Assembly: GCA_001704065.1 (NCBI GenBank)
Contig: LHBX01000016.1
Coordinates: 62,001 to 126,000, forward strand
From: Pelagibacteraceae bacterium GOM-A1
GTDB lineage: Bacteria > Pseudomonadota > Alphaproteobacteria > Pelagibacterales > Pelagibacteraceae
Length of the DNA stretch: 64,000 nt
Direction of reading: 5' to 3'
The notes beneath the pieces are model-generated. The model was not told the origin of the DNA, searched no databases, and saw nothing but the letters and a program-made list of their open reading frames with translations. This document shows, in pieces, positions 16,549 through 24,855 of this stretch. Numbering within the stretch: position 1 is the first letter of the stretch; every line of letters starts with the position of its first letter. A program made the translations under genes and the position numbers.

Positions 16549-17094
16549 ATGAGTTTTAAAAAATTTCTATGGAAATGTAGATTGTTAGCCCTTAACACAC
16601 CTAATTACAGCCATCCAGACTATAAAAGATCAAAAGATTTGTATCAAAAAGACATTAAAGGTTTTCACAAAAGATATATAAAACTAGTTACAAAATTAGA
16701 TAAATCAAAAAAATTTAAAATTACTTTAATTGGTTTTGATGGCTCAAAAAAAATTGAGTTAGACAAAATATATACAAAAAAAATCTTTGAAATAGTTGAT
16801 AAAATGCCAATGAATAAACTAATCAAAGATAAAAAATTTAAACCTTTAAACCTTTCTTTATTTTCGGATTATAAACCAGAGACAACCTTAAAAGGTTTAG
16901 GTTTTAAAGATAAAGAAAAGGCATTATTTACTGTTTCAGCCATAAAAAAAAGACCAATAAAATATCAAGTAAATGTTATTGCAACTATGCTAGGTAGAGC
17001 AAAAAATCATCCAAATAAAACAAAAGGCATGAATGATGCAATAATTGTATTTAACAAATGGATGGAAAATTATAAGAAAAATAAAAAAAAATGA
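16549..17094 (+). CDS. Conserved-looking hypothetical protein (181 aa)
   Basis: The protein is basic and rich in lysine, with predicted helices and no signal peptide or membrane segment. It starts 8 bases after the multidomain protein and overlaps the next gene by 4 bases, so it is in an operon. I do not recognise a family. The C-terminal part (VNVIATMLGRAKNHPNKTKG) looks like a folded helical domain. A cytoplasmic location is likely. Confidence 0.7.
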   Translation: MSFKKFLWKCRLLALNTPNYSHPDYKRSKDLYQKDIKGFHKRYIKLVTKLDKSKKFKITLIGFDGSKKIELDKIYTKKIFEIVDKMPMNKLIKDKKFKPLNLSLFSDYKPETTLKGLGFKDKEKALFTVSAIKKRPIKYQVNVIATMLGRAKNHPNKTKGMNDAIIVFNKWMENYKKNKKK

Positions 17095-17288
17095 TTGAAT
17101 TTTTATTTAAAGTATCGCTTTTAATCCTTGGTTTAATAGTAATTAGGTTTGGTATAATTCAGATTAGAAAGTACAAAAAGGGAGAAATTAGATCAAAGAA
17201 TAATATTTTTAGTCAAATTTCATTTTTAATTTTCTTCGCAGCAATTATAGGGTTGGTTATTTATTCAATATTAGGCTTACTTGATTAA
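17091..17288 (+). CDS. Small membrane protein (65 aa), hypothetical
   Basis: Two hydrophobic helices (about residues 3-22 and 43-63) flank a short basic loop (RKYKKGEIRSKN), so both ends would face the same side of the membrane. The ATGA overlap with the preceding gene supports translation. The family is not recognised. Confidence 0.6.
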   Translation: MIEFLFKVSLLILGLIVIRFGIIQIRKYKKGEIRSKNNIFSQISFLIFFAAIIGLVIYSILGLLD

Positions 17289-17338
17289 GCTAATTTATCT
17301 CATATTATAATTTTTAAATTCTAATAAAGAGCTTGATT

Positions 17339-18766
17339 ATGAAAAAAATTATCTTCATTTTTCTCAGTATTTTATCAATATTTAATTATGCAAACGCTAA
17401 AGATTTTTTCTTAAATATAACTGATCAAATAGTAGGAAATGAGTTTCGATTAAGCTATGGAGTTTCAGTTACTGATGTTAACAAAGATAATAAATATGAT
17501 TTTGTGGTAACTGGCTTTGGTTTTAAAAATTTAGCTCTTTCTTATAAAGATGGAAAACTAATAAATATTGTAAATGAAAAAATATTTACAGATGAAGAGA
17601 GAAGAACTATTGGTGTTGCTGCATGTGATATTGATCAAGATGGTTATGAGGAAATATATTTTTTAAATACTGATACATATAGTGGATCAAAAATTTATTC
17701 TGATCGATTAATAGATTTAAATAATAATAAATTTGAGGATTTATTTGAAAAAGAAATTAATCAAAATGAATTAAATTTAACAGCTGGAAGGTCAGTTGTT
17801 TGTGTAGATAGAAATGGTGATGGTGCATACGGTATTTATGTTGCAAATTATGGTGGTCCAACTCGATTTTATGAATTAATTAGAGATCGAATAAAAGACC
17901 AGGCAAAATTGTTATCTATCGATAAAATTACTGGAGGTAGAGCCATAGTATCTGGACACATTCTTTCTGATAGATCAGATATTTTTGCAGCAAATGAAAG
18001 GGGAGATAACTTTTTATACTATAATTCTAAAGGATCTTTCCAAGATGTAGCTAAAGAGTATGCAGTTCAAGATAGATTTGAAAATGGTAGAGGCACAGCT
18101 TTAAGTGATCTTTTATATAGAGGAAGATTAGATATTTTATCCTCAAACTGGGATGGAATGCATAGAGCATATGTTTTAGATGGAGATAAATTTAAAGATA
18201 TATCAACATCTCCATACAATGATCCTACAAAAATAAGAACAGTTATTTCAGCTGATTTTGATAATGATGGATATGATGAAATTTTCATGAATAATATTGG
18301 AGAACCAAATAAACTTTTCAAAGTTTTAGAGGGTGGAATATTTAAAGAAATTAAAATGGAAAATGGTTTAGAGACAGTTGGTCTTGGTACAGGTGCAGCT
18401 GTTGCAGATGTTGATGGTGATGGAATTTTAGAACTATTAGTTTCACATGGTGAGTCAGGGTTTCAACCGTTAACTTTATATAAAGCAGATATTACAAATT
18501 TTAATTATTTACGAATTAAACCACTTAATCTGTATGGAGCTCCAGCAAGAGGGGCAACAGTAACAATGAAATCTAATAAAAGAATTCACTCAAAAACAAT
18601 AGATGCAGGCTCAGGATATCTTTGTCAGATGGAACCCGTTGCTCATTATGGAATAAGAAAAGGTGAAAAAGACTTTAAAATTGAAATTAAATGGACTGAT
18701 GGATCAATAGAAACATTTGATATAGATGAATTAAATAAAACTTACGAATTTAGACAAAAACTATAG
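17339..18766 (+). CDS. Exported FG-GAP/VCBS beta-propeller protein with ASPIC/UnbV C-terminal domain
   Basis: The 475-residue protein has a signal peptide cleaved near YANAK. At least five calcium-type DxDxDG repeats occur along it, for example DVNKDNKYDF, DIDQDGYEEI, DFDNDGYDEI and DVDGDGILEL, which is the spacing of an FG-GAP propeller. The last 80 residues (GAPARGATVTMKS to WTDGSIETF) match the ASPIC/UnbV domain of CRTAC1-like proteins. It is likely periplasmic or surface-bound, with calcium sites. The function is unknown; binding or adhesion is plausible. I use the ATG at 17339 rather than a TTG six bases upstream. Confidence 0.85.
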   Translation: MKKIIFIFLSILSIFNYANAKDFFLNITDQIVGNEFRLSYGVSVTDVNKDNKYDFVVTGFGFKNLALSYKDGKLINIVNEKIFTDEERRTIGVAACDIDQDGYEEIYFLNTDTYSGSKIYSDRLIDLNNNKFEDLFEKEINQNELNLTAGRSVVCVDRNGDGAYGIYVANYGGPTRFYELIRDRIKDQAKLLSIDKITGGRAIVSGHILSDRSDIFAANERGDNFLYYNSKGSFQDVAKEYAVQDRFENGRGTALSDLLYRGRLDILSSNWDGMHRAYVLDGDKFKDISTSPYNDPTKIRTVISADFDNDGYDEIFMNNIGEPNKLFKVLEGGIFKEIKMENGLETVGLGTGAAVADVDGDGILELLVSHGESGFQPLTLYKADITNFNYLRIKPLNLYGAPARGATVTMKSNKRIHSKTIDAGSGYLCQMEPVAHYGIRKGEKDFKIEIKWTDGSIETFDIDELNKTYEFRQKL

Positions 18767-18824
18767 GACAATACTACTCATTATATAGTGTTGAAAAATT
18801 ATAAAGCTTTTATATATCAAACTC

Positions 18825-18968
18825 ATGACCATTTGTTCTTTATCATTATTAGCATTATTTGTTTCAGGAATTGTAATGTATCTTTTCAGGGAACCATCTG
18901 AGGAAGAATTAAAAAAATTCAATAGCAAAACTCAAGACCGAAGCAACTGGTCAAATATGGGTTTTTAA
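18825..18968 (+). CDS. Single-span membrane microprotein (47 aa), hypothetical
   Basis: This ATG frame fills most of a 213-base gap. The product has one N-terminal membrane helix (residues 4-21) followed by a charged tail (REPSEEELKKF) with NWSNMGF at the end. The helix-plus-tail arrangement and the lack of overlap with neighbours favour a real gene. No Shine-Dalgarno sequence is seen. Confidence 0.5.
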   Translation: MTICSLSLLALFVSGIVMYLFREPSEEELKKFNSKTQDRSNWSNMGF

Positions 18969-18979
18969 ATCATTAATTA

Positions 18980-19681
18980 ATGTACAGTATTAAAAATATA
19001 CTTAGTCTTATTATATTTGTTATTTTTTTTTCAGTTCCAATAAACTCAGCAAATTCTCAAGAAAAAAACTATTATCAAGATATTGTTAATGACTGGAATA
19101 AAATTTTCCCAGACAGAAATAGAAATGCAGCAGGTCCTAAATTTTTTAAATATATAATAGATAAAGATATCTCTTATGAAGATTTTGTAGAATATAATAA
19201 ACTATACTGTGCGGTATCAGGTTCTTTAATAAGTCCAAATTCAGTTCCAGAATATGTTTATTTATCTGAAAACAATACAGGTAAGAAGATATGTGGTGAA
19301 TATTATAGATGCTGTATTCCATGTTCTTGTGATTTAATGAAATATTCAAAAACAACAAAGATGAAACACAAATTTAAAGGTATAGAAAAAGAATTCTATG
19401 TGTTCACAATTGAAAATCCATGCGGGAAGACAGATTTTCCTGAAAGAGTAAATAAAAAATATTTTTGTAATGGCAACAACTTAGATACGAAACAAGTTTC
19501 AGTAGTAGATGGAAAACTGGTCATTGGTCTATTACACAAAGCCAAAACCTGCACTCAATATAATGTTAATGCCATAGATAGACACCAAGTGACAGGTAGA
19601 TATTGTACACTTAGAAATAATACTCCATTAGATCAGCTTCAGTCAGGTATGGGAGATATATTCATTAAACTTGCAAGATAA
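18980..19681 (+). CDS. Exported cysteine-rich protein of unknown function
   Basis: The 233-residue protein has a signal peptide ending near SANSQ. The mature part has ten cysteines (77, 105, 111, 112, 115, 117, 148, 163, 191, 209), including a dense CCIPCSC cluster. The even number and the export signal fit disulfide bonding or a metal site. I do not recognise the family. It starts 11 bases after the single-span microprotein and may be co-transcribed with it. Confidence 0.75.
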   Translation: MYSIKNILSLIIFVIFFSVPINSANSQEKNYYQDIVNDWNKIFPDRNRNAAGPKFFKYIIDKDISYEDFVEYNKLYCAVSGSLISPNSVPEYVYLSENNTGKKICGEYYRCCIPCSCDLMKYSKTTKMKHKFKGIEKEFYVFTIENPCGKTDFPERVNKKYFCNGNNLDTKQVSVVDGKLVIGLLHKAKTCTQYNVNAIDRHQVTGRYCTLRNNTPLDQLQSGMGDIFIKLAR

Positions 19682-19705
19682 TCCCAAGATTATATATTCA
19701 TCAAA

Positions 19706-19975
19706 ATGGTATTGTATAACGAAAAAATTAAACACCTTAGTTGTTCTGATTTAAGGGTATTTTTGAAAAGATTGGTCAAGGATAAGATTGAAAAAGAATG
19801 GACTGAGGACTTCATTGACAATATGAACCTCGTAATAATCCCAAGAATGACAATAAGAAGACGTTATGAGAATAAGGGTATAGACATGTCAAGACTGATT
19901 GATAATCCTACCTACTATCAGCATGTCAAAAAGAGTGTCGACTCCCGAGGCAATCTTGAATTTAAAGATCGATAA
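19706..19975 (+). CDS. Hypothetical protein (89 aa)
   Basis: This is a short, charged, helical protein without signal peptide or membrane segment. It has an arginine-rich centre (PRMTIRRRYENKG). It is 24 bases after the cysteine-rich gene. Its codons look slightly richer in G and C than its neighbours by eye. The family is not recognised. Confidence 0.55.
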   Translation: MVLYNEKIKHLSCSDLRVFLKRLVKDKIEKEWTEDFIDNMNLVIIPRMTIRRRYENKGIDMSRLIDNPTYYQHVKKSVDSRGNLEFKDR

Positions 19976-20063
19976 TTTTTTTCCGATACGCCAATTTAAT
20001 CCCTAGCACTGCATCCATATTTTCTGTAAGCTGTTTTAAAAAAAACAAACTTAAGAGGGAAAT

Positions 20064-21038
20064 ATGAACAAATATTTTAAGATAATTGTTGTTTTATTAT
20101 CGTCTCTATTTCTAAGTTTCTCAGCAAATTCAACTGAAGTAAAATTTGGACATGTAGGAAAACCAGGATCTTTATTTTCTGCATCAGTTGATCATTTTGC
20201 TAAACTTGCAAATGAGAGATTAGGCAGCAAAGGAAAAGTAACTGTTTTTGGTTCTTCGCAACTTGGTAAAGACAAACAAGGAATGCAAAAACTAAAATTA
20301 GGTACAGTTAACATGTGGTTACCTTCATCAGTAATGGCATCTATTCATGATGAGTTTGGTGTATTTGATATGCCTTTCATAATTAAAGACAGAAAACACA
20401 TGAATAAAGTTGAAAGCCAAGTTTTACCAGGAATGTTTAAAAATCTTGAAGATAAAACTGGATACAAAGTTATTGCTGTTTGGGAAAATGGATTTAGACA
20501 TATCACAAACAACACTAGACCAATTAACACTCCAGGTGACTTAAAAGGAATTAAATTAAGAACACCTAAATCAAAATGGAGAGTTAAAATGTTCCAATCA
20601 TATGGTGCAAACCCAACTCCAATGTCTTTCTCAGAAGTATTTACTGCTTTGAAAACAGGAACAATGGATGGACAAGAAAACCCATATGCTCAGATTGCTA
20701 GTGCTAAATTCCAGGAAGTTCAAAAATATTTATCAATTACAGGTCACGTTTACACTCCTGCTTATGTAACAGTACATAAAGACCACTGGAGCAAACTTCC
20801 TGCAGATGTACAAAGTATTTTAGAGCAAGCTGCTAAAGATACACAAAAATTTGTGTACGCTGAAGCTGCTAATCTTGAAAAATCTTTATTGGGAGTAATC
20901 AAATCAGCTGGAGTTCAAGTTAACGAAGCTGACAAAGGTGCTTTCATTAGTGCAAGTAAAGGAATATACGATCAATTCGCGTCTGAAGTACCAACTGGTG
21001 GTGCGTTAATTGATAAAGTATCGTCTTTAGCAAATTAA
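20064..21038 (+). CDS. dctP: TRAP transporter substrate-binding protein (system 1)
   Basis: The 324-residue protein has a signal peptide (cleaved near SANST) and the DctP fold. It has KFGHVGKPGSLFSASVDHFAKL at the start of the mature part (in two blocks), LKGIKLRTPKSKWRVKM with the carboxylate-binding Arg, and MDGQENPYAQI. It captures a carboxylate, probably an organic acid, in the periplasm. AGAGGGA stands 5-8 bases before the ATG, a clear Shine-Dalgarno sequence. A hairpin separates it from dctQ. Confidence 0.93.
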   Translation: MNKYFKIIVVLLSSLFLSFSANSTEVKFGHVGKPGSLFSASVDHFAKLANERLGSKGKVTVFGSSQLGKDKQGMQKLKLGTVNMWLPSSVMASIHDEFGVFDMPFIIKDRKHMNKVESQVLPGMFKNLEDKTGYKVIAVWENGFRHITNNTRPINTPGDLKGIKLRTPKSKWRVKMFQSYGANPTPMSFSEVFTALKTGTMDGQENPYAQIASAKFQEVQKYLSITGHVYTPAYVTVHKDHWSKLPADVQSILEQAAKDTQKFVYAEAANLEKSLLGVIKSAGVQVNEADKGAFISASKGIYDQFASEVPTGGALIDKVSSLAN

Positions 21039-21050
21039 CTTAATTTGTAA

Positions 21051-21073
21051 CAGGCCCTCTACCAGAGGGCCTG
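21051..21073 (+). promoter_or_regulatory. Strong hairpin between dctP and dctQ (system 1)
   Basis: CAGGCCCTCT (21051-21060) and AGAGGGCCTG (21064-21073) make a perfect 10-base-pair stem with a three-base loop. It is followed by a run of A, not T, so it is not a plus-strand intrinsic terminator. dctQ starts 10 bases later. Confidence 0.7.
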
Positions 21074-21082
21074 AAAAAAAAA

Positions 21083-21592
21083 ATGACATTGCAAAAATTT
21101 ATAAATTCTTACGAAAAAATATTAAAACTAATACTGTTTATAATGATGGTAGCATTAGCAGTAACAGTTTTACTTGGTGTTACTTTTCGTTTTGCTGGCA
21201 GTGCTTTAGTTTGGTATGACGAGGTTGCAGCTGTTCAGCTTGCTTGGATAACTTATTATGGCTCGGCCTATGCAGCATTAAAAGGTTCTCATATAAGTGT
21301 TCCAAGTATATTTAAAGCCTTTCCATTAGCGCTTAGAAAAATTTTCTTTGTTGTGTCAAAATTAGTTGTTTATGGTTTTTTAATATTGTTGGCTTACTAT
21401 GGTTATTTAGTTTTAACTCTTATAACTGGAGAGACTTTAGTAACATTAGAGTGGGTTCCGCAAACCTTTGTGCAATCGGTTATTCCAATTGCATCATGTT
21501 TATTTATTTTATCTGAAACTTTAAGAATTCCTGAAGACTATAAAAATTTAGTTCTTCAAACAACAGAAGACGAGCAAACAGGAGATATTTAA
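21083..21592 (+). CDS. dctQ: TRAP transporter small permease (system 1)
   Basis: The 169-residue protein has four membrane helices and the DctQ motif around VWYDEVAAVQLAWITYYGSAYA. With DctM it forms the sodium-driven membrane unit. The stop overlaps the dctM start (TAATG). The start is close behind the hairpin that follows dctP. Confidence 0.93.
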   Translation: MTLQKFINSYEKILKLILFIMMVALAVTVLLGVTFRFAGSALVWYDEVAAVQLAWITYYGSAYAALKGSHISVPSIFKAFPLALRKIFFVVSKLVVYGFLILLAYYGYLVLTLITGETLVTLEWVPQTFVQSVIPIASCLFILSETLRIPEDYKNLVLQTTEDEQTGDI

Positions 21593-22875
21593 TGATAATT
21601 CTTACAATGTTTGCAGTTCTTCTACTTCTTTTATCTATAAATGTACCTATCGCTATTGGCCTTGCAGTAACAACAATTATTGCAATGGTATTGAAAACTG
21701 GAACAAGTTTTTTAATTGATACTGCAATCGTCATGTTTGATGGATCAATGAAGTTCCCACTGATTGCTATTCCATTATTTATCTTAGCTGGATCAATTAT
21801 GAATAGTGCTGGTATATCTAGGAGATTAATTGCTTTTGCTTCAGCGCTTGTTGGATTTATCAAAGGTGGTCTAAGCATGATTAACATTGCTACCTCCATG
21901 TTTTTTGCTGAAATTTCTGGCTCAGCTGTAGCAGATGTTGCTGCACTTGGATCTATTTTAATTCCAGCGATGAAGAAAAAAGGATATCCAGGCCCTTTCG
22001 CTGCTGCAGTAACTTCATCTTCAGCATCCTTAGCGATAATTATTCCGCCTTCAATACCAATGATTGTTTATGCGGTAATGGCCCAAAGTTCAGTTGTGCA
22101 ATTGTTTGTAGCAGGAATAGTTCCAGGAGTAATAGGTGGCTTCTTCTTAATGTTAGCAGCATATATCACTGCAAGACGTAAAAATTTTCCCGTTGAGGAA
22201 ACATTTAATATTCCAAATGTTAAGAAAACTGCAAAAGATGCAGCTTTAGCATTTTTATTACCAATCATTATCTTAGGTGGAATTTTTGGAGGAGTTGTAA
22301 CAGCAACTGAAGGAGCAGGTTTAGCAGTTGTAGCTTCATTAGTTATTGGATTTATTTATAAAGAAATAGATTTTAAAAGATTATACGAGTCAGCTTGTGA
22401 AGGAGCAATTCAAACAGCTTCAGTAATGTTATTAGTAGCTGCATCTGTATTACTTGGTGAATTTTTAACAATTGAACAAATTCCACAAAAAGTTGCTGAG
22501 TCAATAATTGATTTTACAAATAATAAATATGCAGTTTTAGGAATATTAAATGTATTTCTTTTAGTAATAGGTTTCTTTTTACATTCAGTTGCTGCAATAA
22601 TTTTAACAGTTCCAATTGTAATGCCATTAGTTAATGCTGTAGGAATTGATCCAGTTCACTTTGGTATAATCGTGACATTAAATCTAGCAATTGGTCAACA
22701 AACACCACCAGTTGCAAGTGTTCTTGTTACAGCTTGCTCAGTTGCAAAAGCAGACATTTGGGATGTAACAAGATCTAATATATCCTTTATATGTGTGTTA
22801 TTAGTATTGTTAATGTTAGTAACTTATGTTCCAGCTATACCAATGACCTTAGTTGAATTTTTTTATAGGAGCTAA
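21592..22875 (+). CDS. dctM: TRAP transporter large permease (system 1)
   Basis: The 427-residue polytopic protein of the DctM/IT superfamily has FPLIAIPLFILAGSIMN, ITSSSASLAIIIPPSIP-like and GQQTPPVASVL motifs. It is the transport channel of the system. The next gene, a crotonase, begins on the base after its stop, which links the transported compound to acyl-CoA chemistry. Confidence 0.95.
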   Translation: MIILTMFAVLLLLLSINVPIAIGLAVTTIIAMVLKTGTSFLIDTAIVMFDGSMKFPLIAIPLFILAGSIMNSAGISRRLIAFASALVGFIKGGLSMINIATSMFFAEISGSAVADVAALGSILIPAMKKKGYPGPFAAAVTSSSASLAIIIPPSIPMIVYAVMAQSSVVQLFVAGIVPGVIGGFFLMLAAYITARRKNFPVEETFNIPNVKKTAKDAALAFLLPIIILGGIFGGVVTATEGAGLAVVASLVIGFIYKEIDFKRLYESACEGAIQTASVMLLVAASVLLGEFLTIEQIPQKVAESIIDFTNNKYAVLGILNVFLLVIGFFLHSVAAIILTVPIVMPLVNAVGIDPVHFGIIVTLNLAIGQQTPPVASVLVTACSVAKADIWDVTRSNISFICVLLVLLMLVTYVPAIPMTLVEFFYRS

Positions 22876-23658
22876 ATGAGTAAATTAATTAAATTAAATA
22901 AAAAAAATAAACATTTAGTTGAAGTTGTTATCAATAGACCAGAAAAACTAAATGCAATGACTAAGCCAATGTGGATTGAGCTTGGTAAGGTTTTTAAAAA
23001 ATTGTCTAAGAATAAAAATTTAAGATGTATTATTATAAGAGGACAGGGTGGTAAATCTTTTTCACCAGGAAATGATATTGGAGAATTTAAAAAACAAAGA
23101 TCTTCATCAAAATTAGCTAAATCTTACGGTAAATTTTTACACGGAACACTTGGAGCAATTTTCGATTGCCCAATACCAACAATTGCTTTGATTGAAGGAA
23201 TATGTGTTGGTGGTGGATTAGAAATAGCAGGATGTTGTGACATTAGAATTTGTGGCAAAAGTTCTAGGTTTGGAGTTCCAATTAAAAGATTAGGCTTAAC
23301 AATGGCTGCAAAAGAACTTGAGGTACTTTTGAAAGTAACCAATTACACAACTGCTATGGAAATATTGTTTGAAGGAAGAGTTTTTGGAGCTGAAGAAGCA
23401 TTTCAGAAGAGGCTAGTTAATAGAGTAGTTAATGATAAAGATGTTGAAAAAGAAGCTTATAAATCAGCAGAACTAATATGTGAAGGTGCTCCAAAAGTTG
23501 CAAGGTGGCACAAACAATTTGCAAGAAACATCTTAAAAAATGGAAAAGTCACAGAAAAAATAAATAATCTAGGTTACAAATGTTATGATACTCAAGACTT
23601 TAAAATTGGATATCAATCTTTCTTAAATAAAACAAAACCAAAATTTAAAAATAAGTAA
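22876..23658 (+). CDS. Enoyl-CoA hydratase/isomerase (crotonase) family protein
   Basis: The 260-residue protein has the crotonase pattern: INRPEKLNAM, the oxyanion segment FSPGNDIGEF, and VGGGLEIAGCCD. Glu116 matches one of the two catalytic glutamates of hydratases. The position of the second (usually in FGxPE) is Ile136 here, so simple syn-hydration is doubtful and an isomerase, hydrolase or lyase role is possible. It starts directly after dctM and is followed 3 bases later by a CoA-transferase, a pairing like CaiD/CaiB. Confidence 0.88.
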   Translation: MSKLIKLNKKNKHLVEVVINRPEKLNAMTKPMWIELGKVFKKLSKNKNLRCIIIRGQGGKSFSPGNDIGEFKKQRSSSKLAKSYGKFLHGTLGAIFDCPIPTIALIEGICVGGGLEIAGCCDIRICGKSSRFGVPIKRLGLTMAAKELEVLLKVTNYTTAMEILFEGRVFGAEEAFQKRLVNRVVNDKDVEKEAYKSAELICEGAPKVARWHKQFARNILKNGKVTEKINNLGYKCYDTQDFKIGYQSFLNKTKPKFKNK

Positions 23659-23661
23659 TAG

Positions 23662-24855
23662 ATGGCTGCATCATTAAAAGGCATTCGTGTACTTGAAATG
23701 GCACAAATAATGGCTGGTCCAACATGCGGATTGTTATTAGCTGATCTAGGTGCAGAGGTAATTAAAATAGAAAAGACACCCGGAGGAGATGATACCAGAA
23801 ACTTCTTGCCACCAGAAATTAATGGTGAGTCCGCAGCTTTTATGATGATGAATAGAAATAAGAAAGGTATTGCATTAAATTTAAAAGACAAAGATGGAAT
23901 AGAGATATTTAAGACGATGGTAAAAAATTCTGATGTAGTTTTAGAGAATTTTAGAAAAGGGACATTAGAAAAACTAGGTGTTGGATATGACGTCATGTCA
24001 AAAATTAATCCTAAAATCATATTATGTGAAATATCTGGATACGGTAGAACTGGTCCTTACGCAGATAAAGGAGGATTTGATTTAGTCGCTCAAGGAATGA
24101 GTGGGTTAATGAGTATTACTGGTGAAAGCAAAGAAAAACCACCAATGAAAGTTGGTGCACCTATAACAGATATTACAGCAGGTTTACTTGCAGCTAGTGG
24201 AATTTTAGCAGCATTAGTTCATAGAGAAAAAACGGGTGAAGGACAAAAAGTTGATACATCTTTGTATGAAGCAGGTATTGTTCATACTTACTGGCAATCT
24301 GCTATTGCAGGTGCTACTGGAGAGTCACCGGGTCCTTTAGGATCAGCACATCCTTTAACAGCTCCTTATCAAGCATTTAAAACAAAAGATAAATGGATAA
24401 CAGTAGGTGCTTCAAATCAAAATACTTGGCTTATGTTACTTAAAGCAATTGGTCGTGAAGATTTGCAAGAAAATGAAAAGTTTTCATCTAATTTAAATAG
24501 AAAACAAAATTTAAAAGAATTAGTTGATATTCTTAACGAAGAACTAATTAAAAAAACTTCAAACGAATGGTTAAAAATCTTTGATGATAATGGATTACCA
24601 TGCGGACCTATTAACTCTATAACAGACATGTTTAAAGATCCTCAAACAATTGAAAGAGAAATGGTTATAGAAGTAGATAATAAAAAAGCTGGTAAAAGTA
24701 AGGCTATTGGTATGCCAATTAAATTTTCAAAAAGTAAAACAGAAAAATCGAAAGGTGCTCCGAACTTAGGAGAACATACTAAAGAGGTCATGCAAATTTT
24801 TGGTTACAAAGATGACCAGATTGAAGATTTTTTTAATAGAAAAGTAATTCTTTAG
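23662..24855 (+). CDS. CaiB/BaiF-type CoA-transferase (family III)
   Basis: The 397-residue protein has the family III N-terminus (EMAQIMAGPTCGLLLADLGAE), NRNKKGIALNLK, and the catalytic Asp140 in GGFDLVAQGMSGL. It moves CoA between carboxylic acids without free acyl hydrolysis. It would activate the acid imported by the TRAP system for the crotonase. Its 3' end overlaps the convergent FAD-oxidase gene by 4 bases. Confidence 0.93.
   Translation: MAASLKGIRVLEMAQIMAGPTCGLLLADLGAEVIKIEKTPGGDDTRNFLPPEINGESAAFMMMNRNKKGIALNLKDKDGIEIFKTMVKNSDVVLENFRKGTLEKLGVGYDVMSKINPKIILCEISGYGRTGPYADKGGFDLVAQGMSGLMSITGESKEKPPMKVGAPITDITAGLLAASGILAALVHREKTGEGQKVDTSLYEAGIVHTYWQSAIAGATGESPGPLGSAHPLTAPYQAFKTKDKWITVGASNQNTWLMLLKAIGREDLQENEKFSSNLNRKQNLKELVDILNEELIKKTSNEWLKIFDDNGLPCGPINSITDMFKDPQTIEREMVIEVDNKKAGKSKAIGMPIKFSKSKTEKSKGAPNLGEHTKEVMQIFGYKDDQIEDFFNRKVIL

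Noticed and set aside
21051-21083. Intrinsic terminator after dctP (system 1)
   Set aside because: The stem is followed by A, not T, on the plus strand, so it is kept as a hairpin only.
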